NCBI GenBank assembly: GCA_963724625.1
Contig: CAVRVO010000017.1
Coordinates: 395,195 to 459,194, forward strand
DNA: 64,000 nucleotides
Source of the DNA: DATBVX01 sp963724625
GTDB lineage: Bacteria > Pseudomonadota > Gammaproteobacteria > Steroidobacterales > Steroidobacteraceae
Direction of reading: 5' to 3'
The notes under the pieces were generated by a model that worked only from the letters and a program-made list of their open reading frames with translations, did no database searches and was not told where the DNA came from. Positions 8,589 through 16,967 of this stretch are shown here, piece by piece. A program made the position numbers and the translations under genes. How positions within the stretch are numbered: position 1 is the stretch's first letter; each line of letters starts with the position of its first letter.

Positions 8589-9649
8589 CAGTCGAAGCTC
8601 CGCAATGCGAGCCCACAAGCGGTGAGCAACGCGGTGGCGTCCTTCTTTACCGCCTGCGCCTTGGCGCGGGAGGACAGTTTCATCTGGCCGAGAGGATCGC
8701 CGCGCTCAGCAGGAATTCCAACCCGGCTCGCGATCACGTCGTCGACGCCGGCGATGTTGGCGCAGCCGCCGCACACCAGGATTTTCTCGGGCTGTTCGCG
8801 GCCGCTGCCAGAAGCGAGGTAAAACTGCAGCGAGCGGCTGACCTGCTGCGTCATGTCATCGATGAACGGATCGAGCACTTCGGGCTGGTAGTTGCTCGGC
8901 AGGCCGCCTTCTTTCTTGGCGCGACCAGCTTCCTCCATCGAGAGTCCGTACGTACGCATGATCTCCTCAGTGAGCTGCTGCCCACCGAAGGCGAAATCGC
9001 GCGTGTAGATGACTTTCAGATCCCTCAGGACACTGAAGGTTGTGCTGCTCGCACCGAAATCGATGACCGCCATCGTGCGATCGATTCCACCGTCGGGCAT
9101 CTGGTGCACGAGCAGTTTGCAGGCATTCTCCAACGCGAAGGCCTCAACATCCACGATGCGGGCGGTGAGACCGGCTGCCTGAACGGCTGCGACGCGTTGC
9201 TCGACATTCTCGGTGCGCGTGGCGACAAGCAGCACGTCGAGCATGTCGGGGTCCTTCTCCGACGGGCCGATGCGCTGGAAGTCATAGCTGACTTCCTCCA
9301 TCGGAAACGGAATGTACTGATCGGCCTGCATCTCGACCTGGCCTTCCAGCTCATTCTCGCCGAGTGTCTTCGGCATCTGGATGACCTTGGTGATCGCAGC
9401 ATCGCCGCTGATCGCAATCGCGGCTTCACGGCTCTTCGCGCCGGAACGTTTCACCGCGCGCCGTATGGCTTCGCCAACAGCGTCCGCATCGACGATCGCC
9501 TTTTCGTTGATCGCGTTGTGCGGAGTCGGCTCAGCTGCGTACGACTCAACGCGATGCTGCCCACCGCTCATGCTGAGCTCGATGAGCTTCACCGAGGAGG
9601 TCGTTATGTCGAGGCCCAGTAGCGGGCGATACTTCGGACCAAACAGCAC
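8588..9649 (-). CDS. pilM: type IV pilus assembly ATPase-like protein PilM
   Basis: Cytoplasmic actin-fold protein (FtsA-like) that binds nucleotide and anchors the PilN tail. The 353 residues start with MLFGPKYRPLLGLDITTSS, where LGLDI is the phosphate-1 motif of the actin fold. VIDFGASSTTFSVL is the phosphate-2 motif, and LVCGGCANIAGVDDVIA is the adenosine motif near residue 275. It is the first gene of pilMNOPQ and is read from the intergenic region shared with the divergent ponA. An extended -10 promoter is visible about 70 bases upstream of the start. Confidence 0.96.
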   Translation of the reverse strand: MLFGPKYRPLLGLDITTSSVKLIELSMSGGQHRVESYAAEPTPHNAINEKAIVDADAVGEAIRRAVKRSGAKSREAAIAISGDAAITKVIQMPKTLGENELEGQVEMQADQYIPFPMEEVSYDFQRIGPSEKDPDMLDVLLVATRTENVEQRVAAVQAAGLTARIVDVEAFALENACKLLVHQMPDGGIDRTMAVIDFGASSTTFSVLRDLKVIYTRDFAFGGQQLTEEIMRTYGLSMEEAGRAKKEGGLPSNYQPEVLDPFIDDMTQQVSRSLQFYLASGSGREQPEKILVCGGCANIAGVDDVIASRVGIPAERGDPLGQMKLSSRAKAQAVKKDATALLTACGLALRSFD

Positions 9650-10100
9650 GGCAATTTCCCTTGTTGATTCAGCGTATTAAGTGGCCAAACGCAAATCCGG
9701 GAGCGCAAAAAAGCGGGCAAAGTTATAACAGTGAACTGTTAAATCGAGCGTGACTACATTCACACAATGACCGCGCAATCTCGATTCCGCGACGCCGGTC
9801 GATGCTCTGACAACCGTGCAGCATCGATCACAAACGCAACATACTTAACTTATCGGCCCTGGTCCGAACGCAAAGCCGCAGCGGCGGGAGATTGGCCGGC
9901 GGAACGTCTCAAGCCAGCCGGAACGAATGCTTGGTGAATTGGCCGAAAAAAATCCGATACTTTTTCGTCCGGCTTTCACGTTATCGTCAGTCAGATCCCG
10001 TTGACCGGTGGCTCTTGGTTCGCTCTAGAGTCAGCCCCCCTGATCTCAAGGTAATATGCATAACTGTCTTCGCTAAAGCAAGAACTTAGGGTTCCTTCCT
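9650..10100. other. divergent intergenic region between pilM and ponA
   Basis: A 451-base non-coding stretch between the divergent pilM and ponA starts. It is noticeably more AT-rich in its left half than the flanking genes. It contains a candidate pilM promoter with an overlapping inverted repeat at 9722-9741. I see no convincing sigma-70 promoter for ponA, only AT-rich patches such as TAATAT near 10052. A short frame from 9892 to 10089 exists but has no credible start or family features. No tRNA or terminator shape was recognised. Confidence 0.6.
9722..9741 (-). promoter_or_regulatory. candidate extended -10 promoter of pilM with overlapping inverted repeat
   Basis: On the minus strand the bases read TGT-TATAAC (plus 9730-9722), an extended -10 element TGN-TATAAT with one mismatch. 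No good -35 hexamer lies 17 bases upstream, as expected for this promoter class. The perfect inverted repeat TAACAGTGAACTGTTA (9726-9741, 7-base arms, 2-base spacer) overlaps the TG element and looks like an operator. The pilM start is about 70 bases downstream. The regulator is unknown. Confidence 0.45.
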
Positions 10101-12557
10101 GTGAATCAACGTTACCTCCGCAGCGCCTTCTCCGTCTTCGCAACTCTGCTGCTGACGACTGCGGCTCTGGGCTATGCGGCGCTCTGCAGCTATGTGTTCC
10201 TGGCCCCGGCGATACCGGACGTCGGGACCCTGCGCGATGTGCGATTGCAGGTGCCGCTCAGGGTGTTCAGTCGCGACGGCCGCCTGATCGCCCAGATCGG
10301 CGAATACCGGCGCATACCCGCCTCGTACGAAGACATCCCGTTGCGAGTCCAGCAGGCCTTCCTGGCTGCCGAGGATGATCGCTTCTTCAAGCATCACGGC
10401 GTCGATTACGCCGGGCTGTTGCGGGCGACCTTCGTCAATCTGCTCTCCGGCCAGCCGAGCCAGGGTGGTGGCACTATCACCATGCAGCTCGCGCGCAACA
10501 TGTTCCTGACTCCGGAACGCCGCTTCGACCGCAAGCTGAAAGAGATCTTCCTGTCCTTTCGCATCGAGCATGAGTTCACCAAGCCTGAGATCCTGACTCT
10601 ATATCTGAACAAGATCTTCCTCGGGCAGCGCGCCTACGGCGTGTCGGCCGCGGCCGAGGTGTATTTCGGGAAGTCGCTCGACCAATTGACGCTCGCAGAG
10701 ACGGCAACCATCGCCGGACTGCCGCGCGCGCCGTCCCGTGACAATCCGGTCGCAAACGCGGAGCGTGCGAAGCTGCGTCGCCTGTACGTCTTGCGGCGCA
10801 TGCTCGAAGTCGGGCAGATCGATCGCAACGAGTACGAAGCGGCGAGCGCGGCACCCATGGAATCCGTGCTCCATGGACCGGCCACCGAAGTGGAAGCGCC
10901 CTACGTCGCGGAAATGGCGCGTGCGGATCTCTTCAACCGGCTGGGCGAGGACACTTACACGGCGGGCTTTCGTGTCTTCACGACCATCGACAGTCGTCTG
11001 CAGCAGGCGGCGAATTCCGCATTACGGCTGGGTCTGATCGAATACGACCGGCGGCACGGATATCGCGGACCGATCGCGCGCGTGCCGATCGTCCCCGGCA
11101 AGCCGCCCGCTGAGTTGCTGACGACGCTGGAAGAGCATGCCGCCATCAACGTGCTGCAACCGGCTCTGGTCGTAGACGTTGCCGAGCGCGCGGCGCGTGT
11201 CGTGCTCAAGGATGGACGCTCGGCACAGATCGATTGGCCGGGAATCGCCTGGGCACGCGCCGCGGCAGACAGTGGCGTCGGCCCGGAGCCGAAGCGTGCG
11301 AGCGATGTACTCGCGGTCGGCGACATCGTGTATGTCATCCGCACCGGCAACACCGCCCAGCTCGCCCAGTTGCCCGCGGCACAGGGCGCGCTGGTGGCGG
11401 AAGATCCGCGCGACGGTGCCATCGTGGCGCTCGATGGCGGCTTCGATTTCTTTGTCAGCAAGTTCAACCGTGTGATGCAGGCGAGGCGGCAACCCGGGTC
11501 GGCCTTCAAACCATTTATCTATTCCGCAGCGCTGGAAAACGGCTTCACTCCGTCCTCGATCGTCATGGATGCGCCGGTCGTCTTCGAAGACACCGCTGCC
11601 GAAGATACCTGGCGACCGGAAAACAGCACGGGCGAGTTCTATGGGCCCACCCGCCTGCGCGAGGCACTGGTCCGCTCACGAAATCTCGTCTCCGTGCGGT
11701 TGATGCGTGCAATGGGTATTGCTTACACGATGGACTACCTGCAGCGCTTCGGCTTTCAGCGCGCGGCCCTGCCCGACGATTTGACCCTGGCCCTGGGGAG
11801 CCTTCAGCTCACGCCAGCCGAGCTCGCCGCGGGATTCGCGACCTTCGCGAACGGCGGGTTCCACGTGCAACCGTACTATCTGGAGCGCATCGAAGATGCC
11901 TACGGCAAAGCGCTCTTTAACGCCGCGCCGGCGATGGCTTGCAGTGATTGCGCCATCGAGGCGGCCCAGCTACGACTGCCGAGCGGTGGTAGCGCAGAGG
12001 CGCTTGAGATCGCCGATGCGATTCGCGGCGGGCGCGGCAAACTGCCGACAGCGCAGGTCGCGCCGCGCGCCATCAGCAGTCAGAACGCGTATCTGCTGAC
12101 TGACATGATGCGAGACGTGATCCGTCGCGGCACCGGGCGGCGCGCGCTCGCTCTGGGGCGCGATGACCTTGCGGGTAAGACGGGCACCACGAACGATCAT
12201 CACGACGCCTGGTTCTGCGGCTTCAATGCACGGCTGGTAGCTGCGGTGTGGGTTGGATTCGATCAGGAGGCGTCCCTCGGTCCGGGCGAGGAAGGCGGTC
12301 GCACAGCGGTTCCCGTGTGGGTGCACTTCATGCGCCAGGCATTGCGTGATACACCTGAAGCCCTGATCCCGGCTCCGGATGGTTTGGTGACCGTGAAGAT
12401 TTCCCCCGAAACCGGTCTGCTGGCGAGCGCCGACGATCCGAGCGCGATGTTCGAGACCTTCATGGAGGGCCACCTGCCGGACTCCACGGATCCTTTCGCG
12501 CGCGGCCAGTCGGCAAGCCGTGACCAGCCCAAGGATTCGGATGAGCCCCTGTTCTGA
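10101..12557 (+). CDS. ponA: penicillin-binding protein 1A (bifunctional transglycosylase/transpeptidase)
   Basis: Polymerises and cross-links peptidoglycan at the inner membrane. The 818 residues begin with a GTG, then a transmembrane anchor at about residues 12-35. The GT51 transglycosylase domain follows, with catalytic Glu91 in EDDRFFKHHG and the QGGGTITMQLARN motif. A central OB-like insertion (about 310-435) is typical of PBP1A. The transpeptidase has nucleophile Ser467 in GSAFKPF, the SRN motif at Ser526, and the KTG motif at Lys693. It is divergent from pilM, the same arrangement as in Pseudomonas, and the length fits the family. Confidence 0.96.
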   Translation: MNQRYLRSAFSVFATLLLTTAALGYAALCSYVFLAPAIPDVGTLRDVRLQVPLRVFSRDGRLIAQIGEYRRIPASYEDIPLRVQQAFLAAEDDRFFKHHGVDYAGLLRATFVNLLSGQPSQGGGTITMQLARNMFLTPERRFDRKLKEIFLSFRIEHEFTKPEILTLYLNKIFLGQRAYGVSAAAEVYFGKSLDQLTLAETATIAGLPRAPSRDNPVANAERAKLRRLYVLRRMLEVGQIDRNEYEAASAAPMESVLHGPATEVEAPYVAEMARADLFNRLGEDTYTAGFRVFTTIDSRLQQAANSALRLGLIEYDRRHGYRGPIARVPIVPGKPPAELLTTLEEHAAINVLQPALVVDVAERAARVVLKDGRSAQIDWPGIAWARAAADSGVGPEPKRASDVLAVGDIVYVIRTGNTAQLAQLPAAQGALVAEDPRDGAIVALDGGFDFFVSKFNRVMQARRQPGSAFKPFIYSAALENGFTPSSIVMDAPVVFEDTAAEDTWRPENSTGEFYGPTRLREALVRSRNLVSVRLMRAMGIAYTMDYLQRFGFQRAALPDDLTLALGSLQLTPAELAAGFATFANGGFHVQPYYLERIEDAYGKALFNAAPAMACSDCAIEAAQLRLPSGGSAEALEIADAIRGGRGKLPTAQVAPRAISSQNAYLLTDMMRDVIRRGTGRRALALGRDDLAGKTGTTNDHHDAWFCGFNARLVAAVWVGFDQEASLGPGEEGGRTAVPVWVHFMRQALRDTPEALIPAPDGLVTVKISPETGLLASADDPSAMFETFMEGHLPDSTDPFARGQSASRDQPKDSDEPLF

Positions 12558-12578
12558 AGGAACCGTGCCCAGACAACC

Positions 12579-13184
12579 GTGAGCAGAGCCGCAACCCGTG
12601 TCGAACAGCTGCGCCGCGCAATCGCGCAGGAGGCGGCGCGCATCATGAGCGAGCACGGAATCGACGATTACCTGCTTGCCAAGCGCAAAGCGGCCGAGCG
12701 CCTGGGCGTCACCGATGGCGCCACGCTGCCAAAGAACACGGAAATCGAAGCGGCGCTGGTCGAATATCAGCGACTGTTCGCCGCCGACACGCATTTCCAG
12801 TCTCTGCACGATCAGCGCTGTGCGGCGTTGCGTGCCATGCAGCTACTGCAGGAGTTCGAACCGCGGCTCGTCGGGCCGGTTCTCGCCGGCACCGCTACCG
12901 AACATGCCGATGTGGACCTGCACTTGTTCGCGGACCGTGCCGAAGCGGTGACGCTCAAGCTCATGGACGTAGGCATTCCGCACGAGCTGATTGAACGCAG
13001 AGTAAAGATGTTCACCGATCGCAGCGTGAACTTTCCGGCTGTACGCTTCGAGGCGGGGGCTCACACCATCGATGCGACGGTTTTCCCGCGCGACGGCATT
13101 CGCCAAGCACCCTTCAGCCCGGTCGACGGCCGGCCGATGCGTCGCGCCAGCCATGCGGAACTGCGCGCCCTGATCGAAGAATAG
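12579..13184 (+). CDS. conserved hypothetical protein with nucleotidyltransferase-like motif
   Basis: A 201-residue soluble protein starting at a GTG 21 bases after ponA. I do not recognise a named family. The N-terminal half is helical and charged (an RVEQLRRAIAQEAARIM opening, then DDYLLAKRKAAERLG). The middle has LVGPVLAGTATEHADVDLHLFAD. The G-T-A-T spacing to D-V-D resembles the G-S/T-x9-D-x-D motif of the DNA polymerase beta-like nucleotidyltransferase fold. The end has an FEAGAHTIDATVFP strand pair that could supply the third acidic residue. A nucleotidyltransferase-like role is therefore possible, but the motif is partial. It may be co-transcribed with ponA; a hairpin follows its stop. 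Confidence 0.7.
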   Translation: MSRAATRVEQLRRAIAQEAARIMSEHGIDDYLLAKRKAAERLGVTDGATLPKNTEIEAALVEYQRLFAADTHFQSLHDQRCAALRAMQLLQEFEPRLVGPVLAGTATEHADVDLHLFADRAEAVTLKLMDVGIPHELIERRVKMFTDRSVNFPAVRFEAGAHTIDATVFPRDGIRQAPFSPVDGRPMRRASHAELRALIEE

Positions 13185-13188
13185 AAGA

Positions 13189-13211
13189 GTGCGGACGCGA
13201 TGTGTCCGCAC
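13189..13211. terminator. stem-loop between convergent genes
   Basis: The bases GTGCGGAC (13189-13196) and GTCCGCAC (13204-13211) form a perfect 8-base GC-rich stem with a 7-base loop. It sits in the 31-base gap between the convergent stops of the hypothetical gene and gltA. There is no clear T-run on either side, so it may be a weak bidirectional terminator or simply an mRNA 3'-end stabiliser. Confidence 0.45.
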
Positions 13212-13215
13212 GGGC

Positions 13216-14511
13216 CTAGCGCCCGGCAATGTGCCGGTAGTCGCGGCGCGTCGGCCCGGTGTAAAGCTGTCGCGGCCGGCCGATGCGCATGCCCGGGTCC
13301 GAAATCATTTCCTGCCAATGCGCGACCCAGCCCACGGTGCGCGCAATCGCGAACATCACCGTGAACATTGAACGCGGTATTCCAAGTGCGCTGTAGATGA
13401 TCCCGGAGTAGAAATCGACGTTGGGATAGAGCTTGCGCGCGATGAAGTACTCATCCTTCAGCGCAATTTCCTCGAGTCTCAGTGCGAGTTCGAACAGCGG
13501 ATTGTCCGGCCTTCCCATTCGTGCCAGCACTCGATGGCACATCTCGCGAATGATCTTGGCGCGCGGATCGAAGTTCTTGTAGACCCGATGGCCGAAGCCC
13601 ATCAGCCGGAAATTACTGTCCTTGTCCTTCGCCCTTGCCACGAATTTCGGAATGTTGTCGGCGGTACCGATCTGCTCCAGCATCGCGAGCACGGCCTCGT
13701 TTGCGCCACCGTGAGCCGGCCCCCACAACGCGGAGATTCCCGCCGAGATCGCCGCGTACGGGTTGGCACCCGTGCTGCCTGCCAGGCGCACGGTCGACGT
13801 ACTTGCGTTCTGTTCGTGATCCGCATGCAGTATGAAAAGCAGGTCGAGTGCCTGGGCTGCAACCTGGTCGATGTGATACGCCTCGCAGGGAACGGCAAAG
13901 AACATGTTCAGCAGGTTGCTGCAGTAGTCCAGGTCGTTACGCGGGTAGACGAAGGGCTGTCCGAGCGAGTGTTTATAGGCGGCCGCCGCAATGGTCGGAA
14001 GCTTGGCAATGATTCGATGGGCGAAAATCTCACGGTGACGCGCGTTACTGATGTCCATCGAGTCGTGGTAGAACGCCGACATCGACGCGACTACCGCCGA
14101 CACCATCGCCATCGGATGCGCGTTGTAGTGAAAGCCATTGAAGAAGCGCAGCAACGCTTCGTTGATCATCGTGTGATAGCAGATCGAATGCGTGAAGTCG
14201 CCGAGCTGCTTCTGCGTCGGCAGATCGCCCAGTAACAGCAGATACGCGACCTCGAGGAAATTGCTTTTCTCGGCGAGTTGCTCGACAGGATAGCCGCGAT
14301 ACAGCAGCACACCCTCTTCCCCGTCGATGTAAGTGATGCGGCTCTCGCAGCTCGCCGTGACCACGTAGCCGGGATCGAAGGTAAATACGCCGTGGTCCCG
14401 GGTCAGGTTGGCTACGCTGAGCACGTCCGGTCCCATCGTGCCGGAAATTGCGTCTAGTTCGGATTTGTGTCCGGTGGCGAGGTTGGTCAGCTCAAACTTC
14501 TTGCCACTCAT
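13216..14511 (-). CDS. gltA: citrate synthase
   Basis: Condenses acetyl-CoA and oxaloacetate in the TCA cycle. The 431-residue length matches the large, NADH-regulated hexameric type of gammaproteobacteria. Catalytic motifs are present: a WGPAHGGANEAVL stretch with the active-site His, FGHRVYKNFDPRA with the second catalytic His and Arg, and the final Asp in PNVDFYSGIIYSALGIP. The N-terminal region with FTFDPGYVVTASCESRITYIDGE matches the family. It stands alone on the minus strand between two non-coding gaps, with convergent neighbours at its 3' side. Confidence 0.97.
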   Translation of the reverse strand: MSGKKFELTNLATGHKSELDAISGTMGPDVLSVANLTRDHGVFTFDPGYVVTASCESRITYIDGEEGVLLYRGYPVEQLAEKSNFLEVAYLLLLGDLPTQKQLGDFTHSICYHTMINEALLRFFNGFHYNAHPMAMVSAVVASMSAFYHDSMDISNARHREIFAHRIIAKLPTIAAAAYKHSLGQPFVYPRNDLDYCSNLLNMFFAVPCEAYHIDQVAAQALDLLFILHADHEQNASTSTVRLAGSTGANPYAAISAGISALWGPAHGGANEAVLAMLEQIGTADNIPKFVARAKDKDSNFRLMGFGHRVYKNFDPRAKIIREMCHRVLARMGRPDNPLFELALRLEEIALKDEYFIARKLYPNVDFYSGIIYSALGIPRSMFTVMFAIARTVGWVAHWQEMISDPGMRIGRPRQLYTGPTRRDYRHIAGR

Positions 14512-14632
14512 TGACGCTCAAGTCTCTGCCGAAGGCGGGGTGTTCGGGGGGCATGCAGACTGACATGGACAGTGCGCCCGATCAAGGCGTTGCAGCCGCC
14601 GTGCCTTGCTGGCGCGGCGTAAATCAGCTTGT

Positions 14633-14648
14633 TTCAGCGGACGCTGAA
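14633..14648. repeat. inverted repeat downstream of the M48 peptidase gene
   Basis: TTCAGCGGACGCTGAA is a perfect inverted repeat with 7-base arms and a 2-base centre. It lies 5 bases beyond the stop of the M48 gene and about 120 bases upstream of gltA. The 2-base loop and missing T-run make a terminator unlikely. It could be a protein-binding site for gltA control, but nothing else supports this. Confidence 0.35.
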
Positions 14649-14653
14649 TTGAC

Positions 14654-16132
14654 TCAGTCGATGATCTTCACCGGAGCGCCTGGCGCCGGATTCTTGTTCG
14701 GGTACAGATCGTTGATCAACCGCAGCATCTGCACCGGGTCCTTCTGCAGCGGCGAACCCTGTGCGAGCTGCTCCATGGTGGCACCTTGCGGCGCCTTCAC
14801 GACGTGTACCCGAAACGGTTCCGTGAGCGGGAACTCGCTCGGCTTGAGCGCGCGCAACGTCTGCACGGTCGACAGGAAAATATGATCGTGCTGTGGAATC
14901 GAGTCCTGACTCGAGCGGCTGGATGCAGCGAATATATAGACCAGCTTGTCCTTGTACACCGCGATGTAGCGCACCGGGCCCCTGCCGCCATCGAGAGGTG
15001 AGCCCGACTTCGCAATCATCGCGTAGCCTTCCATGCCGCCGAAGTTGAGTTCTTCGCCACCGGTGAGCGCGCGCGAGCCCAGATTCTTTTGCAGATACTC
15101 GCGCGGGCTCAGCTTCTCCGGCCGGCGGTCCGCGGTCATCTGCATCAGCGCATCATTGGGGCGGCTATGCACCAGCAGGCGATTCTGCTGATTCTCGACC
15201 ACCCAGTCTTTTGGAAACGCGATCGTGATGCCCAGACCGGCATGATAGAAGCGGTTATCGCGGACGATGCCCTGTTGTCGACTGGTTCCGAACGGCAAAC
15301 CTTCGACGTGGTGCAGGTAATCCTCGGCACCGACACGCGGGTTGGCGGCCGCAGTGACGGCACTCTCCTTGGAGCCGGCGACCGCCTGCTGTAGACGTTG
15401 GTCCGCGGATGGATGGCTCGCGAACACTCCGTGATAGATACGCGGCTCGCGCCCTTCCTGGCGCGCCCGATCCAGTTCGTAAACCTCCTGATTCTTGAGT
15501 ACGCCGATCACACCGATCATCGCCTGTGGGTCGTAACCCGTCTTCGCGATGTACTGCGCACCCAGGTGGTCTGCCTCGAGTTCCATGTCGCGGCCGTAAC
15601 CGCTCAGCAACGCCTGGCCACCGATGTTCGCGAGATCGGCCACCGCGGCGCTCCCGGTGAAGATCGCAGCGCCGGCGCCGAGGATGCCAGCCAGTGTCTG
15701 GTTGGTCTGTTGGCGTACCTGATGGCGCGCGCATACATGCCCGATCTCGTGCCCGAGTACCGCGGCGAGTTCAGCTTCGTTGTTCAAGTACGCGAGGATG
15801 CCGCGGGTGATATAGATATAGCCGCCAGGAAGCGCAAAGGCGTTGATTTCCTGGCTATCAACGATAGTGAAGTGCCACTCCAGCTCCGGCCGCTGGCTGG
15901 CGTGTGCCAGTTTCTGGCCGACCTCGTTGATGTAATCCTGCAGTGCCTGGTCCTGGTAGACGCCGTAGAACTTGATGACCTGCTCGTTGGCCTTGCGGCC
16001 CTGCTCGATCTCACCCTTCTCGGAGACCATCGTGACATCGGTGCCACCGGTGACCGGATTGCGAGCGCAACCCGCGACGAGCAAGGCGCAGCCCACCAGA
16101 ACGGTGTTCACTAGCGCGAAGGACCTGGTCAT
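14654..16132 (-). CDS. M48-family zinc metalloprotease lipoprotein (BepA/LoiP-like)
   Basis: A 492-residue envelope protease. The N-terminus is a lipoprotein signal with lipobox VAGC and Cys22. The M48 domain has the zinc motif HEIGH at residues 128-132 and the third ligand in MELEADHLGAQY. ALPGGYIYITRGILAYL upstream of the zinc site is typical of the family. A middle domain (about 280-430) contains LGITIAFPKDWVVEN and an AMIAKSGSPLDGG stretch. The C-terminus (FRVHVVKAPQGATMEQLAQGS...DLYPNKNP) looks LysM-like. Related proteins act in outer-membrane protein quality control. TPR repeats as in E. coli BepA are not obvious, so I give no gene symbol. It is probably transcribed alone. Confidence 0.9.
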   Translation of the reverse strand: MTRSFALVNTVLVGCALLVAGCARNPVTGGTDVTMVSEKGEIEQGRKANEQVIKFYGVYQDQALQDYINEVGQKLAHASQRPELEWHFTIVDSQEINAFALPGGYIYITRGILAYLNNEAELAAVLGHEIGHVCARHQVRQQTNQTLAGILGAGAAIFTGSAAVADLANIGGQALLSGYGRDMELEADHLGAQYIAKTGYDPQAMIGVIGVLKNQEVYELDRARQEGREPRIYHGVFASHPSADQRLQQAVAGSKESAVTAAANPRVGAEDYLHHVEGLPFGTSRQQGIVRDNRFYHAGLGITIAFPKDWVVENQQNRLLVHSRPNDALMQMTADRRPEKLSPREYLQKNLGSRALTGGEELNFGGMEGYAMIAKSGSPLDGGRGPVRYIAVYKDKLVYIFAASSRSSQDSIPQHDHIFLSTVQTLRALKPSEFPLTEPFRVHVVKAPQGATMEQLAQGSPLQKDPVQMLRLINDLYPNKNPAPGAPVKIID

Positions 16133-16237
16133 GGAGACCTCAACGAGGCGTCTTAGGATGGCGCGTTATAGCTACGATCCGCCCGCCGGACAAGGAGTTC
16201 CGGATCGCGTGTAAGGTTTGCGCCAGGCCTGGAACGC

Positions 16238-16263
16238 AAAAGGGCGCCACCGGGCGCCCTTTG
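16238..16263 (-). terminator. Rho-independent terminator of rpmE
   Basis: A 10-base stem (AAGGGCGCC paired with GGCGCCCTT) with a 4-base loop lies 27 bases beyond the rpmE stop. On the minus strand it is followed by a short TTTT tract. The sequence is nearly symmetrical, so it could also act weakly on the other strand, but no plus-strand gene ends here. Confidence 0.7.
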
Positions 16264-16288
16264 AGATTCAACTTGGAAACACGCTGCT

Positions 16289-16498
16289 TCAGCGTGCACC
16301 CATCCCGTACTTCTTGCGGAACTTGTCGACCCGTCCGCCGGTATCAACGATCTTCTGCTTGCCGGTATAGAAGGGGTGGCAGTTCGAGCACACTTCGATC
16401 TGCAGGTCATGACCCAGCGTCGAGCGGGTGGCGAAAGTATTGCCGCAGCTGCACGTCACGGTGATGTCTTTGTATTCGGGATGAATAGACAGTTTCAT
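16289..16498 (-). CDS. rpmE: 50S ribosomal protein L31, zinc-binding form
   Basis: A 69-residue ribosomal protein of the large subunit, located at the bridge to the 30S head. Cysteines at 16 and 18 (TCSCGN) and at 37 and 40 (VCSNCHPFYTGKQ) form the zinc site, so this is the C+ paralogue rather than the zinc-free YkgM form used in zinc starvation. The C-terminus VDKFRKKYGM is typical. The gene is monocistronic, with a terminator just downstream and a candidate promoter about 80 bases upstream. Confidence 0.97.
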   Translation of the reverse strand: MKLSIHPEYKDITVTCSCGNTFATRSTLGHDLQIEVCSNCHPFYTGKQKIVDTGGRVDKFRKKYGMGAR

Positions 16499-16575
16499 GG
16501 ATTTCGCCTCGCCTCGACGCCGGACCGGTAGCGCCCTGTTATGCGGCCCGATCTGCTGAAAAAAAGAGGGCGCGC

Positions 16576-16604
16576 AGTGTAGCGACGGTGCGCAACTCGT
16601 ACAA
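16576..16604 (-). promoter_or_regulatory. candidate sigma-70 promoter of rpmE
   Basis: On the minus strand, TTGTAC (plus 16604-16599) and TACACT (plus 16581-16576) are separated by exactly 17 bases. This gives a plausible -35/-10 pair with 3/6 and 4/6 matches. It would leave a leader of about 70 bases before the rpmE start, containing a T-run. The call rests on spacing and partial consensus only. Confidence 0.4.
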
Positions 16605-16739
16605 GACCGTGAGTGCGCCGGGATTTCTCGCCCCCCGAGCGGGCGGAATCTTCAACCCAGTTCGATAGTTGAAGCGCCCGGCTGATTGATGACCTCAGCT
16701 AGCTGGTGTTAAGGGCTGCAGCAGTTTGAATTTCTGCCA

Positions 16740-16774
16740 TTATCCACAAAACTTGTGGACAACTCTGTGGACGA
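16740..16774. promoter_or_regulatory. cluster of three DnaA-box-like 9-mers
   Basis: TTATCCACA at 16740-16748 is a perfect match to the DnaA-box consensus. On the opposite strand TTGTCCACA (plus 16754-16762) matches 8 of 9 and TCGTCCACA (plus 16766-16774) matches 7 of 9. The last two are spaced 12 bases apart in the same orientation. The first two also form an inverted repeat, TCCACAA-AAC-TTGTGGA (16743-16759). This could bind DnaA as a regulatory or titration site. With only three boxes it is not claimed as the origin. Confidence 0.5.
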
Positions 16775-16967
16775 CCCGGCGCTCCGTCGAAAGTGTGAGC
16801 AGAAAGCACGTCGCAGTGTTGGATTGGCTAAAAAATAATCAAGGTGTTTTTACTTCTACGCTCAGTGAGTTACGACCAATAGCTTGCGACTGCCGCCATC
16901 ACCAGGACCACACAACGTGCGGGCGGTCACAGGCCGGCCGGCGCTGTGCATAACAGTAAGTGCCTGA

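Larger units (their letters stand above)
16499..16967. other. 469-base intergenic region upstream of rpmE and downstream of hemW
   Basis: No convincing gene is seen here. The left part carries the rpmE leader and a candidate promoter (16576-16604). The centre holds three DnaA-box-like sequences within 35 bases (16740-16774), followed by an AT-rich patch around 16830-16856 (CTAAAAAATAATC). The right end is GC-rich with GCCGGCCGGC near 16933. An open frame from 16726 to 16953 has no usable start or family features. No terminator for hemW was recognised. Confidence 0.6.

Noticed and set aside
9892..10089. A 65-codon frame in the pilM-ponA gap
   Set aside because: Starts at a TTG without a ribosome site, has no family features, and lies in a promoter region.
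16726..16953. A 75-codon frame over the DnaA-box cluster
   Set aside because: Non-ATG start, odd composition, and its first codons are made up by the DnaA-box repeats themselves.
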